This document shows, piece after piece, positions 46,439 through 49,794 of a stretch of 49,794 nt of DNA. Each line of letters starts with the position of its first letter. Position 1 is the first letter of the stretch. Source of the DNA: an uncultured Actinomycetes bacterium (GTDB lineage Bacteria; Actinomycetota; Acidimicrobiia; Acidimicrobiales; RAAP-2); the NCBI GenBank assembly GCA_903825765.1, contig CAIKBU010000082.1:1-49794 (forward strand), given 5' to 3'. Under the pieces are notes generated by a model. It saw nothing but the letters and a program-made list of their open reading frames with translations. It did not search any database and was not told the origin of the DNA. Both the position numbers and the translations under genes were made by a program.

Positions 46439-47050
46439 TTACGGGTTCTGCCGCTCCAGGTGCCAACCCCCGTCAGCGGGGGTATAGATCACTCGGTCGT
46501 GCAGTCGGGCTTTGCGGTGCTGCCAGAATTCGAAGAGATCCGGCACGAGTGTAAAACCACCCCAGTAGTCGGGGCGGGGAATGCCGTGGCCCTCGTAGGA
46601 TGTCTCCAGGGTGTCGTAGCGGGCGTCGAAAGCGGCGCGACTCTCGAGGGGTTCACTCTGCTTCGAGGCCCACGCCCCAATCTGGTGACCGCGTGGTCGA
46701 GAAGCGAAGTAGGCGTCCGACGCTTCGGCCGACATCCGCTCGACGCGGCCCTCAATGCGAATCTGGCGACCCAGCGGTTCGCAGTACCAAAGGAGAGCGG
46801 CAACGCCGGTGGCTGCCAGATCGCGCCCCTTACGGGACTCGTAATTGGTAAACCAGCCGAAACTCGTCTCGTCGTAGTGGCGCAGCAGCACCATCCGGGT
46901 GCTCGGTCGACCTTCGGCCGACACGGTAGTGAGGGCGATGGCCTCTCGCTCACGCATCTCCGGCTGGGCCTCGTCAAACCACTTCACGAACTGACGAAAG
47001 GGGTTGACGTCGGCGTCGGTAACGTCAAAGGGCACCCAACGTTCGCTCAT
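46439..47050 (-). CDS. pdxH: Pyridoxamine 5'-phosphate oxidase
   Basis: This FMN enzyme makes pyridoxal 5'-phosphate. The 203 residues contain EAIALTTVSAEGRPSTRMVLLR, WFTNYESRKGRDL, RQIRIEGRVERM, ASKQSEPL and the C-terminal RPDYWGGFTLVPDLFEFWQ and RLHDR, which hold FMN- and PLP-contacting residues. The ATG at 47050 overlaps the tsaD stop codon (ATGA). It is the last gene of the t6A operon. Confidence 0.94.
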   Translation of the reverse strand: MSERWVPFDVTDADVNPFRQFVKWFDEAQPEMREREAIALTTVSAEGRPSTRMVLLRHYDETSFGWFTNYESRKGRDLAATGVAALLWYCEPLGRQIRIEGRVERMSAEASDAYFASRPRGHQIGAWASKQSEPLESRAAFDARYDTLETSYEGHGIPRPDYWGGFTLVPDLFEFWQHRKARLHDRVIYTPADGGWHLERQNP

Positions 47051-48054
47051 ACAACCTCCGCCAACGGCCAGTTGGGACGAGCCGAGAGGTCAAATCCGCT
47101 CGGACCATTTGCCACGTAGCGATGCAGACCGGCCGCACCAATCATGGCGGCGTTATCGGTACACATGGAGAGCGAAGGCAGGTAACTCGGCACGCCGTAG
47201 TCGGCCGCGATACCCTCAACCCCGCGCCGCAGTGCCGAGTTGGCGGCCACGCCACCGGCCAGGGCAATACCCTTGACGTCACGGGCCTCGAGCACGTGGC
47301 GCAACTTGCGCAGTAGTTGCTCGGCCACCGCTGCTTGGAATGAAGCCGCGACGTCGGCGATGGGCAGATCGGGTTGCTTTTCGGTGGCGCGCACGACGGC
47401 GGTCTTGAGTCCGGAAAAGGAGAAGTCGTAGTCGGGTCCGGTCATTGAGATCGGCAATTTGAGCGAACCGGCGGTGCCACTCGCGGCCAGGCGGTCAATT
47501 TCGGGACCGCCTGGGTAGGGCAGCCCCAGCCAGCGAGCCACCTTGTCGTAGGCCTCACCAGCGGCGTCGTCAATGGTTTCACCCAAGACTTCGTGGTGAC
47601 CCGGGCCGTGCTGGAGAACAATCATGGAGTGTCCGCCCGACACCAGCAACGTCACCAGTGGCCACTCGAGGTCGGGTCGCTCGAGGAGCGGCGCAAAGAG
47701 GTGCCCTTCGAGGTGGTTAACACCCACGAACGGCTTGCCCCACGCGAGGGCGTAGGCCTTGGCGGCCGAGAGACCGATGAGGAGCGAGCCAATGAGTCCC
47801 GGACCACTGGTCACTGCGACGACGTCAATTGCGGGCGCGTGCGGGTCAAGGCCGGCCTCGATCAAGGCCCGACGCACCACCGGTCCGATGGTGACGAGGT
47901 GGGCCCGGCCGGCGAGTTCGGGCACGACGCCCCCAAAGGCCTTGTGCTGATCGATTGACGACTCAATGACCGAGGAGTGGACGTGCAACGCGTCGTCAAC
48001 GACGGCGGCCGCCGTGTCGTCACAACTCGTCTCGATTGCTAGCGCCAGGGTCAC
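47047..48054 (-). CDS. tsaD: tRNA N6-threonylcarbamoyladenosine transferase catalytic subunit
   Basis: It transfers the threonylcarbamoyl group to A37 of ANN-decoding tRNAs. The 335 residues include AIETSCDDTAAAVV, the metal-binding VNHLEGH, VSGGHSMIV, the KVARWLGLPYPGGPEID segment and ALAGGVAANSALR. The start is GTG 48054, nine bases after rimI. Partners TsaB and TsaE are encoded upstream in the same operon; TsaC is not in the window. Confidence 0.97.
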   Translation of the reverse strand: MTLALAIETSCDDTAAAVVDDALHVHSSVIESSIDQHKAFGGVVPELAGRAHLVTIGPVVRRALIEAGLDPHAPAIDVVAVTSGPGLIGSLLIGLSAAKAYALAWGKPFVGVNHLEGHLFAPLLERPDLEWPLVTLLVSGGHSMIVLQHGPGHHEVLGETIDDAAGEAYDKVARWLGLPYPGGPEIDRLAASGTAGSLKLPISMTGPDYDFSFSGLKTAVVRATEKQPDLPIADVAASFQAAVAEQLLRKLRHVLEARDVKGIALAGGVAANSALRRGVEGIAADYGVPSYLPSLSMCTDNAAMIGAAGLHRYVANGPSGFDLSARPNWPLAEVV

Positions 48055-48063
48055 GAGAGAATC

Positions 48064-48549
48064 CTAGGAGTCAGTGGGCGTCGTGGGCACAACGAGGTCT
48101 TCGAGTTCAGCCCAGAGAATCAGGGCGTCCTCGCCCGTCTTTTCGTAGTAACGCTTGCGCACACCGACGGGCTTGAAACCGAAGCGGTAGTAGAGCTGGT
48201 GCGCTCGAGTATTGCTCGCCGCCACCTCGAGGGTGGCCCGTTCAATGCCGCGAGATCGCGCGTCGGAGAAACCGTCGGTCAACAGCGCAGTGGCGATTCC
48301 GCGACTCTCAAAACCTGGTCGCACGCCCAGGGTGTTGATGTGCATCTCGTCCTTCAACACGTACATCAACCCGAGGAAACCCACCACGGTGCGGTCAATT
48401 TCCACCACGGTGAAACGACGATTCGCCGCGTTGGTGAGTTCATCGACCAGCATGCCTCGCGACCACGGTTCAGGAAACTGACTGTCCTCGATAATCACGA
48501 TGTCGTCGACATCACTGACGGTGGCGTGGCGAATAGCCCAGGAACTCAT
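48064..48549 (-). CDS. rimI: Ribosomal-protein-alanine N-acetyltransferase (GNAT)
   Basis: The 161-residue GNAT has the acetyl-CoA loop RPGFESRGIATALL and the EVAASNTRAHQLYYRFGFKPVGVRKRYY tail of RimI, which acetylates the N-terminus of S18. RimI commonly lies between tsaB and tsaD in actinobacteria, as here. The ATG at 48549 overlaps the tsaB stop codon (ATGA). Confidence 0.92.
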   Translation of the reverse strand: MSSWAIRHATVSDVDDIVIIEDSQFPEPWSRGMLVDELTNAANRRFTVVEIDRTVVGFLGLMYVLKDEMHINTLGVRPGFESRGIATALLTDGFSDARSRGIERATLEVAASNTRAHQLYYRFGFKPVGVRKRYYEKTGEDALILWAELEDLVVPTTPTDS

Positions 48550-49223
48550 TGGCGCTCTCGGGTTGTGAAGTTCGCCACGGCATCGGCCTCTCGCAGGTAG
48601 AGCGGTTCAACGAACGCGCTCGGTTCGCGCGTCATCGCCAAGCGTAATGCGGACGTCACGGAGGGGACCCGCTGCTCCTCAACGTTGCCATTCGGCACCG
48701 CGGCGAAGTCCTTCAAGTAGCGCGAGACGCCATCACCGGTGAAGGTCACCGGGGTGGCCAACGTCGCCCACCGGATAACGACCTCACGCGGGGAGTCGAC
48801 CGTGGGCTCCGAGGTGGCGACGACGTCCTCACCGAGCGCAAACGTTTGAATAAACACTTCACCTCGACGGCCGTCAACGGCGGCCACCAGTGTGCCCCGC
48901 ACGCCACTGGCGTGGGCCCCGTGGGCCAACAGTTCGAGTGAGGTGACGCCAACGAGCGCGATGCCCAGTGCCTCGCTCAGCCCAATCGCCGTAGCCAGCC
49001 CCACCCGAAGTCCGGTAAAGAGACCCGGACCCCGATCAACCACGATGCGGTCGAGGTCGGCGGGGGTGAGCGACCATTCGCGCAGCGTGCGGTCGATAGC
49101 CGTGGTCAACGTCTCCGTGTGGTGGCGATCGTCGTCGACCACCCAGCCCATCTCAAATCCCGTCGACGTACGCAGTCCAATCGCGCAGGCCGTGGTGGCG
49201 GTTTCGATGGCCACAATGTTCAC
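48546..49223 (-). CDS. tsaB: t6A synthesis scaffold protein TsaB
   Basis: This is the inactive TsaD-like dimer partner. The N-terminal NIVAIETATTACAIGL and the DRIVVDRGPGLFTGLRVGLATAIGLSEAL segment are diagnostic. I prefer the GTG at 49223, which overlaps the tsaE stop codon as GTGA and lies nine bases from GGAAGG; GTG 49232 would place that site against the start codon. The preferred start gives 225 residues. Confidence 0.94.
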   Translation of the reverse strand: MNIVAIETATTACAIGLRTSTGFEMGWVVDDDRHHTETLTTAIDRTLREWSLTPADLDRIVVDRGPGLFTGLRVGLATAIGLSEALGIALVGVTSLELLAHGAHASGVRGTLVAAVDGRRGEVFIQTFALGEDVVATSEPTVDSPREVVIRWATLATPVTFTGDGVSRYLKDFAAVPNGNVEEQRVPSVTSALRLAMTREPSAFVEPLYLREADAVANFTTRERQ

Positions 49224-49696
49224 GCTGCCCACCCTTCCAGCAGCACCCGTCGGGCCTCATCGAGCGCTCCGCCAACGGTGATGGTTCGTTCGTCGTTGTC
49301 GTCGGGGGCCAACGTGATGGTGAGGACATCACGCCCAAAAATCGAGGCGGCCAGTTCCCCCCATTCGACGAGCGCCACTCCCTGTTCCTCCACGAGTTCA
49401 CCGAGGTCGAGGTCGAGGACTTCGCCGAGGCTCTCGACGCGGTAGACGTCGCAGTGGTGCAGCGTGGTTATGCCGGCGGCGTTCGTCGCCTCGTGCTGGC
49501 GCACCATGGTGAACGTCGGGCTGGTCACGCGGTCCGTGACCCCGAGACCCCGAGCGACCCCCTGGCTAAAGGTCGTCTTTCCCGCCCCGAGCGGGCCCGA
49601 CAACAGCACGATGTCGCCGGGACGAAGAACACTGGCGAATGCCTCACCCGAGGCCTGCGTGGCGGCAGCGGTGGCGCAGGTTCGCTGAAAGGTCAC
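49220..49696 (-). CDS. tsaE: t6A synthesis ATPase TsaE
   Basis: The P-loop ATPase drives the TsaBDE cycle. The 158 residues contain LLSGPLGAGKTTFSQG (Walker A), VTSPTFTMVRQHEA, HHCDVYRV and VALVEWGE (Walker B region). The start is GTG 49696, overlapping the udg stop codon as GTGA. Confidence 0.95.
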   Translation of the reverse strand: MTFQRTCATAAATQASGEAFASVLRPGDIVLLSGPLGAGKTTFSQGVARGLGVTDRVTSPTFTMVRQHEATNAAGITTLHHCDVYRVESLGEVLDLDLGELVEEQGVALVEWGELAASIFGRDVLTITLAPDDNDERTITVGGALDEARRVLLEGWAA

Positions 49697-49794
49697 GAGA
49701 GCAGTGCCTTCACGAGGGCGAGGTCAGTACGCATCACGTCTTCTACGATACGACCTTGTCGCAACGCCGCCGCCGGATGGTAGGTGACGACGCC
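49693..49794 (-). CDS. Uracil-DNA glycosylase family 4-like protein, C-terminal fragment
   Basis: Only the last 33 residues and the stop codon lie in the window. They read VVTYHPAAALRQGRIV and end MRTDLALVKALLS. The TYHPAAALR motif carries the conserved His of the family 4 (thermostable, Fe-S) uracil-DNA glycosylases, and the DL..VK tail fits. The stop codon overlaps the tsaE GTG, so it is the upstream gene of the t6A operon. The assignment rests on a short fragment. Confidence 0.7.
   Translation of the reverse strand, partial: GVVTYHPAAALRQGRIVEDVMRTDLALVKALLS

Overview
The window is a dense, GC-rich bacterial chromosome segment with short gaps, many GTG/TTG starts and frequent ATGA/GTGA/TTGA stop-start overlaps. 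The decaprenyl-phosphoryl-arabinose genes (DPPR synthase, dprE1, dprE2), guaB3 next to guaA, a CIRCE-controlled groES-groEL pair and a stand-alone ManC-type cupin all point to Actinomycetota. The very large Ser/Thr-rich secreted proteins and the GC content make a member of Acidimicrobiia my best guess; that is inference and no marker here proves it. I saw no rRNA, tRNA, CRISPR array, transposase or prophage gene. No gene-free stretch exceeds about 250 bases.

Region 1 (1-13.5 kb, minus strand) is a tandem array of at least three giant secreted proteins. The first is cut by the window edge; the others have 1656 and 2623 residues. They combine glycine-rich, fibronectin III, MBG-type, beta-propeller and CBM2-like modules. 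All three genes carry nearly the same promoter block at nearly the same distance from the start codon.

Region 2 (13.6-22.3 kb, minus strand) looks like one long operon, sucC-sucD-purN-purH-folD-cupin-metF-icd-mdh. It mixes TCA-cycle, purine and folate one-carbon genes and ends at a hairpin before the giant-protein promoter.

Region 3 (22.4-27.8 kb) holds the plus-strand operon for decaprenyl-phosphoryl-arabinose (the UbiA-type transferase, dprE1, dprE2). Beside it are two divergent paralogues of a secreted, NAGPA-like protein that may act on the envelope.

Region 4 (27.8-35.7 kb) has guaB3-guaA-pcrA on the minus strand and, divergently, an MMPL exporter followed by a flavodoxin-fold reductase.

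Region 5 (35.7-42.9 kb) is the most interesting accessory locus. A class II amidotransferase and an RpiR regulator are divergent from glutamine-synthetase-like ligase, APC permease, class III aminotransferase and amidohydrolase genes. The gene set suggests uptake and gamma-glutamyl-linked catabolism of an unknown amine, and the divergent promoter region carries an array of TTTCTG/CAGAAA half-sites.

Region 6 (42.9-49.8 kb, minus strand) contains a DUF4260 membrane protein and a proline-iminopeptidase-like hydrolase, groES-groEL under CIRCE, and the operon udg(partial)-tsaE-tsaB-rimI-tsaD-pdxH, which includes the t6A tRNA-modification genes.
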